Source: Pseudomonas sp. P7548
Lineage (GTDB): Bacteria > Pseudomonadota > Gammaproteobacteria > Pseudomonadales > Pseudomonadaceae
NCBI RefSeq assembly: GCF_013386585.1
Contig: NZ_JACARO010000048.1
Location: forward strand, 1 to 33,226
Length of the DNA stretch: 33,226 nucleotides
Reading direction: 5' to 3'
Below the pieces are notes generated by a model. That model was given only the letters and a program-made list of their open reading frames with translations, searched no databases and was not told where the DNA came from. Shown here in pieces: positions 24,443 to 33,220 of this stretch (position 1 is the stretch's first letter; every line of letters begins with the position of its first letter). The position numbers and the translations under genes were made by a program.

Positions 24443-26907
24443 TCAGAAGTCGTAGCTCACACTGGTGTAGTAGAACGCCCCCTGGGCACCTTCGGGGCTG
24501 GTGATCGAGTACTTCGGCACGCCGTACAACTGCGCACCGTCGGCCTTGTCCGGGTGGGTGTCGAACAGGTTGATCGCGCCCACTGAGACCTTGATGCCCT
24601 TGTGGAAGGTGTACGACAGGTCCACGTCGGTCACCCATTGCGGGCTGAACGTCTGGTCCAGGTTGGGGTTGGTGGCGTTGAGGCTTTTCCATTCGCCATA
24701 CCGACGCTGCGCCACGGTGAGGCCCCAGTTCTCATACAGCCAGTTGGCGCTCAGGGTCAGCTTGGAGTCCGGCGTGCCGTCTTCGATCAGGCCCTGGGTG
24801 TTGCGCCCGACAATCTGCGAACCCTTGATATTGCCGACGTCGCGCAAGCCGGTGATGGTGGTATTGGTCTTGGCAAAGCCGCTGCTCAGGTTCAGGCGGC
24901 CCCATTGCTGCAGGTCCCACTGGTAGTTGCCGGTCAGCTCGATGCCGTCGGTGCGGGTGTCGGCCACGTTGGTGTAGAACGCCGCGCTCTGGATGTTGGC
25001 GTAGGGCGTGCCGGCAAAGATCGGCGTCACCACGCTGGCTGGCAATTGGTCGGAGAGGGTGATGCGGTTGTCGATGTTGATGCGGTAGGCGTCCACCGTC
25101 ACCGAGGCGTTTTCCAGGGGGCGCCACACCAGGCCGAGGGAGTAGTTGGTCGACTCTTCCGGCTTTAGCGCCTTGCCGCCCAGGGCCTGGGCTTCGGGGC
25201 TGTTGGCGCGCAGCGTACGTTGCTGCACCTCCACGTAGTTGCCGCTGCCCGGCGGCTGCTCCACCACCTGCACACTGAACGACGACATGCCGCTCTGCAC
25301 CAGCGAGGGCGCACGGTAGCCGGTGCTGGCCGTGGCTCGTGCGGCAATCTGCGGGGTGAAGTCATAACGCAGCGACAGCTTGCCGTTGGTGGTGTCGCCG
25401 AAGTCCGAATAGTGCTCGGTACGCACCGCCACGCCGGCCTGGAATTTCTCGGTGATTTGGCCTTCGACGTCGATGTACGCGCCGAGCACCTTGCGCTCCA
25501 GGGACGCTGCGTCCACCTGGGTGATACCCGAGTAATAGCCGGGAATGCGCCGCCCGGTGATCGGGTCGACCGTATTGAACAACGGCCCGTTCTGCCAGCC
25601 GGCCGCCTCGCCGGCACTGAGTTGGTAGTTCTCTTTGCGCCAGGCCAGGCCGGCCGACAGGGTCAGCGGCTTGAACAGCAAGTCGGTGGGGAAGTCCCGC
25701 ACCCAGTCCAGGGTCAGGTTGGTCTGGTCGTTCTCGCGCTTGCCGGTGTAGATGTTCGACGGGCTGTTCACGCCATAGCTGGGGTTGATCGCGTTGCGGT
25801 CATCGGAGGTGAGCGTGTTGTTGCCATGGTTCAGCGCCAGGTCGAACTTGCCCAATTGATCATTCTCAAAACGCAGGCCACCGGTCACGGCATAGTCTTC
25901 CAGGCCGTAGCGGGTCACCGGCAAGCGCCCGTCCGGGTAGCGTTGCAACGCGGTGCTGCCGTAGTTGTTGCGCAAGGTGGTGGGCGGGTCGAAGAAGCCT
26001 TCGGCGTCGGTGTTCTTGTGGGCGTAGGTGGCGAAGCCGTAGGCGGTGAAACCCTCGCCGAGGCCGATCTCGCTGTTGGCCACGACGTTGTACTGGTCCG
26101 AGACATTGCCCGAGCCCCAGCGCCAGGTGCGGTAGCGGTTGTTCTGCTCGCGTGGCGTGTTGACGCTGGTGTCGCCGGGATAAAAGTCCGGTTGTCGGGG
26201 TTGGTGTCGCTGGCCGGATCCTGGCTGCCGGCGTCGAAACTCAGGGTGAGGAAGCCGTCGTTGGGCAGGGCAAAACCTTTCCAGCCACTGAGCTTGCGTT
26301 GGATACCGTCGCCTTTGTCATAGCCACCGAAGCGGTAGCCGAGGTTGCCGCCGTCGTCGTTTTCCTTGAGCACAATATTGATCACCCCAGCGATGGCGTC
26401 GGAGCCGTATTGAGCGGCGGCGCCGTCGCGCAGGATTTCCACGCGCTGGATCGCGCTCAGCGGGATCAGGCTCAAGTCGACGGCGGCTGCACCGCGCCCG
26501 TTCACCAGGCTCTGGCGGGTGATGTTGGCGCTGCTGTGACGGCGCTTGCCGTTGACCAGCACCAGCACCTGGTCCGAGGCCAGGCCGCGCAGCGACGCGC
26601 CTTGGGCGATGGAACCGGCGAACGCGCCCTGGGGCGATTGCGGGAAGTTGAACGACGGCGACAGGGCGGTGAGCGCACCGGACAAATCGGTGGCGCCGGT
26701 CTGCTGCAATTGCTCGCCGGACAACACGTCGATGGGCGCTGCGCTCTGCAGGGCGGTCAGGTCACTGCGGCGGGTGCCGAGCACCACGACGGTGTCCAGG
26801 TGATCATTTTTTGCGGTGGGCTGGGTGGTGTCTGCCGCATAGACAGGCACGGCAAGGCTGCCCATGACCAGCGCAATGGCGCCGGCCAACGGAGTGCGTT
26901 GGAACAT
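24443..26907 (-). pseudogene. TonB-dependent outer-membrane receptor 1, frameshifted
   Basis: The N-terminal part (from ATG 26907) has a signal peptide (GAIALVMGSLAVPVYAADTT), a TonB-box-like DTVVVLGTRR and the plug domain with VLVLVNGKRRHSS and RVEILRDGAAAQYGSDAIAG. After DTNPDNRTF the frame is lost at an A4 run on the plus strand (26182-26185). One extra base continues as YPGDTSVNTPREQNNRYRTW and then NVVANSEIGLGEGFTAYGFA, giving a normal ~821-residue receptor with a C-terminal Phe (SVSYDF). The barrel part is intact. It lies directly upstream of the ABC importer in the organosulfur locus, so it probably brings the same class of compound across the outer membrane. It is a real lesion or an assembly error. 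Confidence 0.87.
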
Positions 26908-26980
26908 AAAAGTGGTCCTTTCAACAGTTGAACGTTGGCGTCTGCGCGCCGGGCTCTATTGCCGTGCCGATGAGATCAAA

Positions 26981-27070
26981 GGTGGGAGCTGGCTTGCCTG
27001 CGATAGCGGTGGGTCAGACGATGACCTTGTCGGCGATGCAATCGCCTTCGCAGGCAAGCCAGCCCCCACA
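26981..27070. repeat. REP/REPIN palindrome
   Basis: The left unit is GGTGGGAGCTGGCTTGCCTG and the right unit ends CAGGCAAGCCAGCCCCCACA. It separates the two TonB receptor genes. The rest of the 212-bp gap shows only a weak sigma-54-like sequence (26954-26969) whose -12 element does not fit. Confidence 0.8.
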
Positions 27071-27119
27071 GTTGATCGGTGTCGTTTGGGAGAGCCGGTT
27101 TTGGCAGTGAGTCAGGGGG

Positions 27120-29360
27120 TTAGAAGCGGCTGGTCACGCTCAGGCCCACGGTGCGGGGGTCGCCATAGGTGATCACGTATTGGCCAAGGCCACCGTTGGG
27201 CCGGCCATGGACTTGGTAGCGGCGGTCGGTGAGGTTGTTGACGAAACCGGTGACGCTGAGTTTTTCGTCGGCGCTGTACCAGGTCAGCCGGCTGTTGGCC
27301 AAGGTGTAGTGGGGCTGGCTCAGGTCTTTGTCGGCGCTGCTCTGGCGGTCGGCGAGGAAGTATTCCTTGTCGCGGAAACTCACGTCGGCACCGGCCACCA
27401 ACTTGCCGCCGATGGCCAGCGGGAAGGTGTAGTCGCCGCCCAGGGACACCACGTTACGCGGCGAGCGCACGAAGCTGTTGCCGCTGTAGTCGCCGGTGAC
27501 CGCACCGGTGTTGGGGTTGGTGTTCTTGAAGTCGGTGTATTCGGTGTCCAGGAACGAGATCGCCGCGCGCAGGTGCAGGTAGTCGGTCGGTTGGCCTTCC
27601 AGCTCCAGCTCGGCGCCCTTGACCTTGCCCTTGGCGCCGTTGGTGAGCGCGGTGGTCAGCACGCCGTTGTTGACCGTCAGCAGGTTCACCTGAATATCCG
27701 AGTAGTCGTAGTAGAAGATATTCGCGTTGGCCGTGAGGCGGTGGTTGAACCACTCCGACTTCACACCGAATTCATAGGCGTCGAGTTGTTCCGGGTCCAC
27801 CGTGGTCAGCTGCGACAAGCTGGTGGACAGCCCGGTGTTGAAGCCCCCGGAACGGAAACCGTGGGCATAACGGAAGAACACCCGCACGTTGTCGTTGATG
27901 CGGTATTCCGGGGTGAGGTCGTAGGTCCAGGCTTCCCAGGTCTTGTCTTCCTGGCGGTTGCCGTTGGTGCCGACACCGGCCAGCGGGATCAACGGGCCGT
28001 TGGCCGTGGCGCGGGTCAACTGGGTGAGGTTGAGGTCGATGTCTTTCTTTTCCTGGGTCCAGCGCAGGCCACCGGTAACGCTGAAGTTGTCGGTGAAGTC
28101 GTAGGTCAGGTTGCCGAACAGCGCGTAGCTGTCGGTCTTGTGGTCGTAGCTCAGGTCACGAAAGTCCGTGGCGCCGCCGATCTGGTTGGACCCGGTGCCA
28201 TTGGGTGTCGGCCCCGGCACGATGAAACGCCCGGCCTGGCTGTCGAGGTCCTCATGGAAATAGTGCGCGCCGGCCAGCCAGCGCAGGGTCTCCTGCTGGG
28301 GCGAGGCCAGGCGGATTTCCTGGGAATACTGGGTGTATTTGTTGTCGGCGGTGGAGGTACCGTTGACCTCGTACGGCGTGTAGTCGGCGTCACTGCTGGA
28401 CTGGCCGCGAATGTAGTCGTACGCCGTGATCGACGTGAGCGTGTAGTCGCCCAGGTGCCAGTTGAGGGTCAGCGAGGTGCCGTCGTGGTTGAGTTTGGAG
28501 TCGTCATCCACGTTCAGCGCGATATTGCGCCCGGCCGGGCGCTGGTAGCCCACGTTGTAATAGCGGCCCAGGGTCAGTGCACCGTTGGCGCCGTCGCCCT
28601 TGAACTCGCGGCTGTGGATCTTCCACAGGGCATCGAGGTCGTCGTTGAGCTGGGCGAAAAACTGCAGGCGCACGGCCTTTTTATTCACGTCGCCGTAGGT
28701 GTGGTCGTCCACCAGGTTTTTCTGGAAGCCGTCGCGTTCTTCCGAATACAGGGAGATCCGCGCGGCGAGTTTCTCGTCCACCAACGTGCCGCCCAGGGCG
28801 CCGCTCAAGATGCGTTCGTTCTTGCTGCCAAAACCGATGGTGCCGAAGCCGTCGGTATCGAAGGTGGGCTTTTTCGAGATGATATTCACCGCGCCCGCCG
28901 TGGTGTTCTTGCCGTACAGCGTGCCTTGCGGGCCGCGCAGGATCTCGATGCGCTCCAGGTCCCACAGCGGCCCACCCCCGGCAATCGGCGCGTTGAGGTA
29001 GACGTCGTCGGCATAGATACCCACCGGGTACACCGTGGCCGCGCCGGTGTCGCCGGTGCCCAACCCACGGATGTACCAGCGCGGGCGGCCATCGCCGTCC
29101 GGGTTCTTCGCTGAGGCGTTGGGAATGAAGGTGGTGATGTCGCCCATGTTGCGCACGCCGTCGGCCACAATGTTGGTGCCCTGTACCGCCGACACCGCCA
29201 CTGGCACCTCTTGAAGGGTTTGCTCGCGGTGTTGTGCAGTGACGGTCACGGTCTTGAGTGCCGGTTCGGTTTGAGTGGTGTCATCTTCAGCGGCGTGAGC
29301 GCTGCCTGCAACGAGTAAAGCGAGCCATAAGCCCTTGGTGATTGGATTGATGGTATGCAT
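27120..29360 (-). CDS. TonB-dependent outer-membrane receptor 2
   Basis: This intact 746-residue receptor has a signal peptide (GLWLALLVAGSAHAAEDD), a TonB-box-like LKTVTVTAQ, and a plug with RWYIRGLGTGD, ERIEILRGPQGTLYGKNTTA and GAVNIISKKP. The C-terminal barrel ends in Phe (GLSVTSRF). The plug style with ILRGPQGTLYGKNT is common in receptors for non-siderophore ligands of the IroE/sphingomonad type. With its own sigma-54 promoter and desulfurisation genes upstream, uptake of a bulky sulfonate or sulfate ester is more likely than iron uptake. No Fur-box-like sequence was seen upstream. ATG 29360 has GGGGGAGA before it. Confidence 0.92.
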   Translation of the reverse strand: MHTINPITKGLWLALLVAGSAHAAEDDTTQTEPALKTVTVTAQHREQTLQEVPVAVSAVQGTNIVADGVRNMGDITTFIPNASAKNPDGDGRPRWYIRGLGTGDTGAATVYPVGIYADDVYLNAPIAGGGPLWDLERIEILRGPQGTLYGKNTTAGAVNIISKKPTFDTDGFGTIGFGSKNERILSGALGGTLVDEKLAARISLYSEERDGFQKNLVDDHTYGDVNKKAVRLQFFAQLNDDLDALWKIHSREFKGDGANGALTLGRYYNVGYQRPAGRNIALNVDDDSKLNHDGTSLTLNWHLGDYTLTSITAYDYIRGQSSSDADYTPYEVNGTSTADNKYTQYSQEIRLASPQQETLRWLAGAHYFHEDLDSQAGRFIVPGPTPNGTGSNQIGGATDFRDLSYDHKTDSYALFGNLTYDFTDNFSVTGGLRWTQEKKDIDLNLTQLTRATANGPLIPLAGVGTNGNRQEDKTWEAWTYDLTPEYRINDNVRVFFRYAHGFRSGGFNTGLSTSLSQLTTVDPEQLDAYEFGVKSEWFNHRLTANANIFYYDYSDIQVNLLTVNNGVLTTALTNGAKGKVKGAELELEGQPTDYLHLRAAISFLDTEYTDFKNTNPNTGAVTGDYSGNSFVRSPRNVVSLGGDYTFPLAIGGKLVAGADVSFRDKEYFLADRQSSADKDLSQPHYTLANSRLTWYSADEKLSVTGFVNNLTDRRYQVHGRPNGGLGQYVITYGDPRTVGLSVTSRF

Positions 29361-29399
29361 GAAAGTCTCCCCCGGAAAATGTGTCCTTGAAGGGGGTAG

Positions 29400-29416
29400 A
29401 GCAGAGATCGTGCCAA
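29400..29416 (-). promoter_or_regulatory. Sigma-54 (-24/-12) promoter of TonB receptor 2
   Basis: The minus strand reads TTGGCACGATCTCTGCT. Against the consensus YTGGCACGrNNNTTGCW only one position differs (C for T at the start of the -12 element), and the GG-GC spacing is exact. The start of transcription would be near 29388, about 28 nt before the ATG. Confidence 0.7.
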
Positions 29417-29560
29417 GAGGATTTCAGGATGGATAAAGATGCATAACCTACTGTTATTTAACGGATAAATAATTATAGGTGACGCCTTTTAACGAAGAAA
29501 TTCGGCACGTGTGTAGGCCGTGAAAACAGCCTGTCGAGGATTCAGCAGAAGTTGCTTGGA

Positions 29561-29579
29561 GGGTGCTGCTGGAGCAGCA
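29561..29579. promoter_or_regulatory. Shared 19-nt motif, candidate activator site
   Basis: GGGTGCTGCTGGAGCAGCA is identical to 24407-24425. It lies about 145 bp upstream of the receptor 2 sigma-54 promoter; the other copy lies about 172 bp upstream of the ABC promoter. Its core TGCTGC-TGGA-GCAGCA is symmetric, as expected of an enhancer-binding protein site. Confidence 0.5.
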
Positions 29580-29627
29580 AGAGAAGTGTTGCCAGATCAA
29601 CACATTTCTCTTGGTTCACACCTACCT

Positions 29628-29709
29628 TGTAGGAGCCCGGCTTGTCGAATCGTCGCACCGCGGCGATGGCGATTTCAATGACGCCATCGCCGGCAAGCCG
29701 GCTCCTACA
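29628..29709. repeat. REP/REPIN palindrome
   Basis: The left unit is TGTAGGAGCCCGGCTTGTCG with the GAATCGTCGCACCGCGGCGA variant, and the right unit ends GGCAAGCCGGCTCCTACA. It lies between the DszB-like gene 1 stop and the upstream region of receptor 2. Confidence 0.85.
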
Positions 29710-29730
29710 GGGTCTGTGTGGCGGGCGGGG

Positions 29731-30789
29731 TTATACGGCAACGCGGGAGGTAGAACCAATGACCTTTTCCAGCACACTGAAATCAATCCAGTCACGCACA
29801 TCGAAGCGCCTTGGAATGAAATGCCAGCGAAACAGAAAGTCCGTGAAATCCTGCAACGCTTCAATCGACCGCGAGTCCAGGGTGGTACGCAACCGCCGAT
29901 GCGCATCCTCGCCATACGCCGCCGTTACCCAGTACTCGCTGGTATTGAGTTCCTTGGCCAGAAAGCGCCGGGTCTCATCCGGATTCGCCCAGGCCCATTG
30001 CTCGGTGCGCAGCACGGTGTCGACGATTTTCACGCTGGCATCGAAGTGTTCCTGCAGCAGGTTGATGTCCACCGTCAGGGTGCGCGGCGTGCCGTTGTTG
30101 CTGCGGATCAGCGGATCGGGGTGGGAGCCGGTGTCGACCACCACGTGCAGGCCGAACTCGTTGGCCAGGTGCACGGCGTGGGCGCCCTTGAGGAAAATCG
30201 CGTCGATATCGCCGCGCAGCAGGCCGATCAGCTCGTTATTGCGCCGGCTGAAACGGCTGACGCCCAGGCTGACTTCGGGGCCGTACACGTAGGAGGTCTG
30301 GTTGTCGCTGTAGGTGCCGCCGTAGGGGTAGTCCACCAGCTCCACATCACTGACGTTCAAGCCTTCCAGCTTCAAGGCGTTTTCCAGGCCGCGCAGGGCC
30401 TGGGCGCGGGTGAAGTCGATCTGCACGTTGGCCCATTTGGGCAGGCCGAAGCGGCGGTTTTTCAAGTCGCGCACGCTCTTCACACCGCTTTCGGCGGTGG
30501 TCAGGATCAACTGCACTTCGTCGCTCCACGACAGCCCCAGCACGCGGGTCTCGACGCCACTGGCATAGGCCCAGATCGCCGGGATGTTGCCGCCATGGCG
30601 CACCGAGTTCTGCAGGTGATGGTCGTAGTGGGCTTCGCGCACTTCCCGTTCGGTGGATTCGCGCAACGATTGGATGTTGGTGCCGTAGGGCAGGAAGGCT
30701 TCGGCCAGCCGCCCGGATTGCACGGCAATGCCAAGCCCGGTGGGCACCGGGCTGTGGGTGTACCAGAGGGTATCGAGTGGTTTGCTCAT
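29731..30789 (-). CDS. DszB-like desulfinase homologue 1 (Ser variant)
   Basis: This 352-residue protein has a periplasmic-binding-protein-like fold but starts MSKPLDTLWYTHSPVPTGLG with no signal peptide, so it is cytoplasmic. It aligns by eye with DszB, the aryl sulfinate desulfinase of Rhodococcus. TLWYTHSPVP matches DszB TLTYSNCPVP, and AHYDHHLQNSVRHGGNIPAI matches VHFTYDQPAYTRFGGEIPPL. The DszB active-site His60 and Arg70 correspond to H54 and R64 at the same spacing of 10. The nucleophile Cys27 is Ser13 here. It is a clear tandem paralogue of the next gene, separated by a REP element. Either it is an enzyme with altered chemistry, or it has become a binding or scaffold protein. Genome pipelines usually call such proteins ABC substrate-binding proteins. 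Confidence 0.75.
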   Translation of the reverse strand: MSKPLDTLWYTHSPVPTGLGIAVQSGRLAEAFLPYGTNIQSLRESTEREVREAHYDHHLQNSVRHGGNIPAIWAYASGVETRVLGLSWSDEVQLILTTAESGVKSVRDLKNRRFGLPKWANVQIDFTRAQALRGLENALKLEGLNVSDVELVDYPYGGTYSDNQTSYVYGPEVSLGVSRFSRRNNELIGLLRGDIDAIFLKGAHAVHLANEFGLHVVVDTGSHPDPLIRSNNGTPRTLTVDINLLQEHFDASVKIVDTVLRTEQWAWANPDETRRFLAKELNTSEYWVTAAYGEDAHRRLRTTLDSRSIEALQDFTDFLFRWHFIPRRFDVRDWIDFSVLEKVIGSTSRVAV

Positions 30790-30833
30790 AACGGTCTTCG
30801 TTCAACTCCATGAATTTTCAACGCTGCCCGACC

Positions 30834-30925
30834 TGTAGGAGCCCGGCTTGCCGGCGATGGCGGTGTGTCAGGCGACATCTGTAGTGGATGTGCCGACGCC
30901 ATCGCCGGCAAGCCGGGCTCCTACA
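30834..30925. repeat. REPIN with perfect 29-bp inverted repeats
   Basis: Arms at 30834-30862 and 30897-30925, beginning TGTAGGAGCCCGGCTTGCCG, are perfectly complementary over 29 bp around a 34-bp centre. It sits between the two desulfinase-like genes. Such elements often stabilise the upstream part of an mRNA, which could set different expression levels for the two paralogues. Confidence 0.9.
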
Positions 30926-30928
30926 GGG

Positions 30929-31978
30929 TTAGCTGGCGAGTGCGGTGTTGCCGTCTTGCAGCGCATGCAGCGGCCGTGCATCGATCCATTCGCGCACGTC
31001 GAAGGTGTTGGGAATAAAGCGCCAACGGTGCAGGAAGTTCGTGAAGTCCTGCAGGGCGGCAATGGCTTGTTCGTCCAGTTCGGTACGCAGGCGCAGGTGC
31101 GCATCCTCGCCGTAGGCGGCGGTCACCCAGTACTCGCTGCTGTTGGTTTCCCGCGCCAGGTAGCGGCGGGTGTCTTCGGGGTGGGTGTGGGCCCATTGCT
31201 CGGCACGCAGCACCGAGTCGAGGATGCCGGTGGCCACGTCGTAATGCTGCTCCAGCAGGTTCAGGTCCACCGCCAGGGTGCGCGGCGTGCCGTTGTTGCT
31301 GCGGATCAGCGGGTCGGGGTGGGAACCGGTGTCGATCACCGTGTGCAGGCCGAAATCATGGGCATGCTGGGCCGCGCTGGCGCCCTTGAGGAAGATCGCA
31401 TCGACCTCGCCGCGCAACAGGCCGATCAGTTCCAGGTTGCGTTCGCTCACCTGTGTATTGACCGGCGTGCCAGCCACATTGCGCACCGCGCTGTCGCTGA
31501 ACGTGCCGCCGTAGCGGAAGTTGACCAGCTTCACATCGCCGACCTTCAAACCTTCCAGCGACAGTGCGTTTTCCAGGCCGCGCAAGGCCTGGGCACGGGT
31601 GAAGTCGATCTGCGCGCCGGCCCAGTCCGGCAGGCCGAAGGTGCGGCCCTTGAGGTCCTTGACGGTCTTGATGCCGCTGTCCTGGCGGGTCAGGATCAGT
31701 TGCACCTCATCGGCCCAGGACAAGCCGATCACACGGGTTTCACGGCCTTGGGCACGGGCCCAGATCGCCGGGATATTGCCGCCGTGGCGTACCGAGTTTT
31801 GCAGGGTGTGGTCGAAGTGCGACTCGCGTACGGTCTTGTCGTTGGACTCGCGCAGGGACTGCACCTCGGTGCCGAGGGCGCCGACGGTGTCTTGCAGCCA
31901 GCCTTTCTGCACGGCAATGCCCAGGCCAGTGGGCACGGGGCAACGGGTGTACCAGAGGGTGTCGAGGGGTTGCGTCAT
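30929..31978 (-). CDS. DszB-like desulfinase homologue 2 (Cys variant)
   Basis: This 349-residue cytoplasmic protein (MTQPLDTLWYTRCPVPTGLG, no signal peptide) keeps the whole DszB active-site set by eye alignment: C13 (DszB Cys27), H54 (His60) and R64 (Arg70) in SHFDHTLQNSVRHGGNIPAI. DszB cleaves 2-(2-hydroxyphenyl)benzenesulfinate to a phenol and sulfite; this enzyme would release sulfite from some sulfinate. Only local blocks match, so the substrate must differ. It shares long identical blocks with its neighbour (IDFTRAQALRGLENAL, TGSHPDPLIRSNNGTPRTL). It starts 20 nt after the monooxygenase gene with ribosome site GGGAG 8 nt before ATG 31978; the longer frame to 32218 overlaps that gene and is not used. 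Confidence 0.78.
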   Translation of the reverse strand: MTQPLDTLWYTRCPVPTGLGIAVQKGWLQDTVGALGTEVQSLRESNDKTVRESHFDHTLQNSVRHGGNIPAIWARAQGRETRVIGLSWADEVQLILTRQDSGIKTVKDLKGRTFGLPDWAGAQIDFTRAQALRGLENALSLEGLKVGDVKLVNFRYGGTFSDSAVRNVAGTPVNTQVSERNLELIGLLRGEVDAIFLKGASAAQHAHDFGLHTVIDTGSHPDPLIRSNNGTPRTLAVDLNLLEQHYDVATGILDSVLRAEQWAHTHPEDTRRYLARETNSSEYWVTAAYGEDAHLRLRTELDEQAIAALQDFTNFLHRWRFIPNTFDVREWIDARPLHALQDGNTALAS

Positions 31979-31998
31979 CACAGGTTCTCCCGCAGCGC

Positions 31999-33150
31999 TC
32001 AGGCGCTGGCTTTCAAGGGTTGCAGGGCCGGGCGTTGGTGCACCAGCGGCAAGACTTCCTGGCCAATGCGCAGGGCTTCTTCCAGGTGCGGGTTGCCGGC
32101 GAGGATAAACGTCGAGAAGCCGGCGTCGCGGTATTCCACCAGGCGCTCGGCGATGTTTTCGTGGCTGCCCACCAGGCCGACCGTGGGGCCCGGCTTGGCC
32201 TTGGCAAAACCGGCCCACAGGTTGGGGCCGATGATCAGGTCGTCAAAACGGTCGACGTTTTGGTGGTAGGCGGTTTGTCGCGCGGCACCCACCGAGTCCG
32301 AACCGCTGGTAAACCCTTTGGATACGGCGCTGGGCTTGCCTTCGAGCTTGTCGAACTGGCGGCGCAGGTCTTTCCAGGCCAGCTCTTCGGTCTCGCGGGC
32401 GAACAGGTCGACCCGCAGGCCAAACCGCACGCTGCGTCCTTGTTTGTCGGCCAGTTCACGCACGCGGTCGATGTGCGGCTTGAGCTTGTCGATGGGCTCG
32501 GCCCAGTTCAGGTACACGTCGGCGTGCTTGGCGGCCACGCCGAGGGCGGCGTCCGAGAAGCCGGAGAAATACACCCCGGGCTTGCGCTCGTTTTGCAGGC
32601 CGTGGGGCAGGGCGCCGTTTTCGAGCTGGTAGATATCGCCGCCGTAGGAGAATTTTTCGTGGGTCCACAGCCCCTGGATGATGTCGAGGAATTCGCCGGT
32701 GCGTTTGTAGCGCAGGTCGTGTTCCAAGAAGTCGCCATTGGCGCGCTGGCTGGCGGGGTTGCCGCCGGTGATGATGTTCCAGTCCAGGCGGCCACGGCTG
32801 AGGTTCTGCAGGATCGCGGCCTGCTGGGCGGCGTAGGCGGGCAGGGTCCAGGTGGCCTGGAAGGCGATCAGGAACTTGATGCGCCGGGTTTCCCGGGCCA
32901 GCGCGGCGGCGGCGATCCACGGCTCGGGGCCGGTGGGCAGCAGCGCACCTTCGAACCCGGCGAGTTCGGCGGCCTTGGCGACTTGGGCGATGTAGTCGAT
33001 GTAGGTGAAGTCGTCGGGCTCGCCGTTGGGCAGGCGGCCAGGGGCGATGTGGCCGGGGCGGTAGTGGGGGTTGCCGCGGTTGTGTTTGTCGGTGGTGAGT
33101 TGCGGGCCGTCGGTGCCCAGTGGCAGGCGCCAGAAAAATTCAGTGCTCAT
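31999..33150 (-). CDS. SsuD-like FMNH2-dependent monooxygenase (LLM family)
   Basis: This 383-residue bacterial-luciferase-type enzyme would use reduced flavin and O2 on an organosulfur compound. It aligns along its length with alkanesulfonate monooxygenase SsuD (EFFWRLPLGTDGPQL, LLPTGPEPWIAAA, IGPNLWAGFAKAKPG, AGNPHLEEALRIG). Two SsuD catalytic residues differ: no Cys matches Cys54, and the Arg226-Leu-His228 pair is R246-V-D248 (FGLRVDLF). So it is probably not a plain alkanesulfonatase; a sulfone monooxygenase like SfnG, giving a sulfinate for the next enzymes, is a fair guess. ATG 33150 has GGAG 5 nt upstream. It is the first gene of the operon, with a sigma-54 promoter. A flavin reductase partner is not in the window. 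Confidence 0.88.
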   Translation of the reverse strand: MSTEFFWRLPLGTDGPQLTTDKHNRGNPHYRPGHIAPGRLPNGEPDDFTYIDYIAQVAKAAELAGFEGALLPTGPEPWIAAAALARETRRIKFLIAFQATWTLPAYAAQQAAILQNLSRGRLDWNIITGGNPASQRANGDFLEHDLRYKRTGEFLDIIQGLWTHEKFSYGGDIYQLENGALPHGLQNERKPGVYFSGFSDAALGVAAKHADVYLNWAEPIDKLKPHIDRVRELADKQGRSVRFGLRVDLFARETEELAWKDLRRQFDKLEGKPSAVSKGFTSGSDSVGAARQTAYHQNVDRFDDLIIGPNLWAGFAKAKPGPTVGLVGSHENIAERLVEYRDAGFSTFILAGNPHLEEALRIGQEVLPLVHQRPALQPLKASA

Positions 33151-33204
33151 GGGTGCTCCTGATTCGGTCGTGCGAGGTGCGAGGGACCTGATGGAGGGGA
33201 TGTG

Positions 33205-33220
33205 TGCAACGGGCATGCCA
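33205..33220 (-). promoter_or_regulatory. Sigma-54 (-24/-12) promoter of the monooxygenase operon
   Basis: The minus strand reads TGGCATGCCCGTTGCA, matching TGGCACG-N4-TTGCW at all but one position (T for C in the -24 element) with exact GG-GC spacing. Transcription would begin near 33193, about 43 nt before ATG 33150. The upstream activator region lies beyond the window edge. Confidence 0.65.

Larger units (their letters stand above)
29361..29730. other. 370-bp intergenic region upstream of TonB receptor 2
   Basis: This gap holds, from left to right: the receptor leader, the sigma-54 promoter (29400-29416), an AT-rich stretch (29435-29490) that may bend the DNA, the shared 19-nt motif (29561-29579), an imperfect hairpin GAGAAgTGTTG..CAACAcatTTCTC (29581-29610) and a REP element (29628-29709). 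No gene is seen in it. Confidence 0.7.

Noticed and set aside
26954..26969. Sigma-54-like sequence upstream of TonB receptor 1 (CGGCACGGCAATAGAG on the minus strand)
   Set aside because: The -24 part is fair, but the invariant GC of the -12 element is GA at the required spacing, so it is not called.
29731..31978. DszB-like proteins as periplasmic substrate-binding proteins of the ABC importer
   Set aside because: Neither start has a signal peptide or lipobox, and active-site residues of DszB are kept. The fold is shared but the location does not fit.
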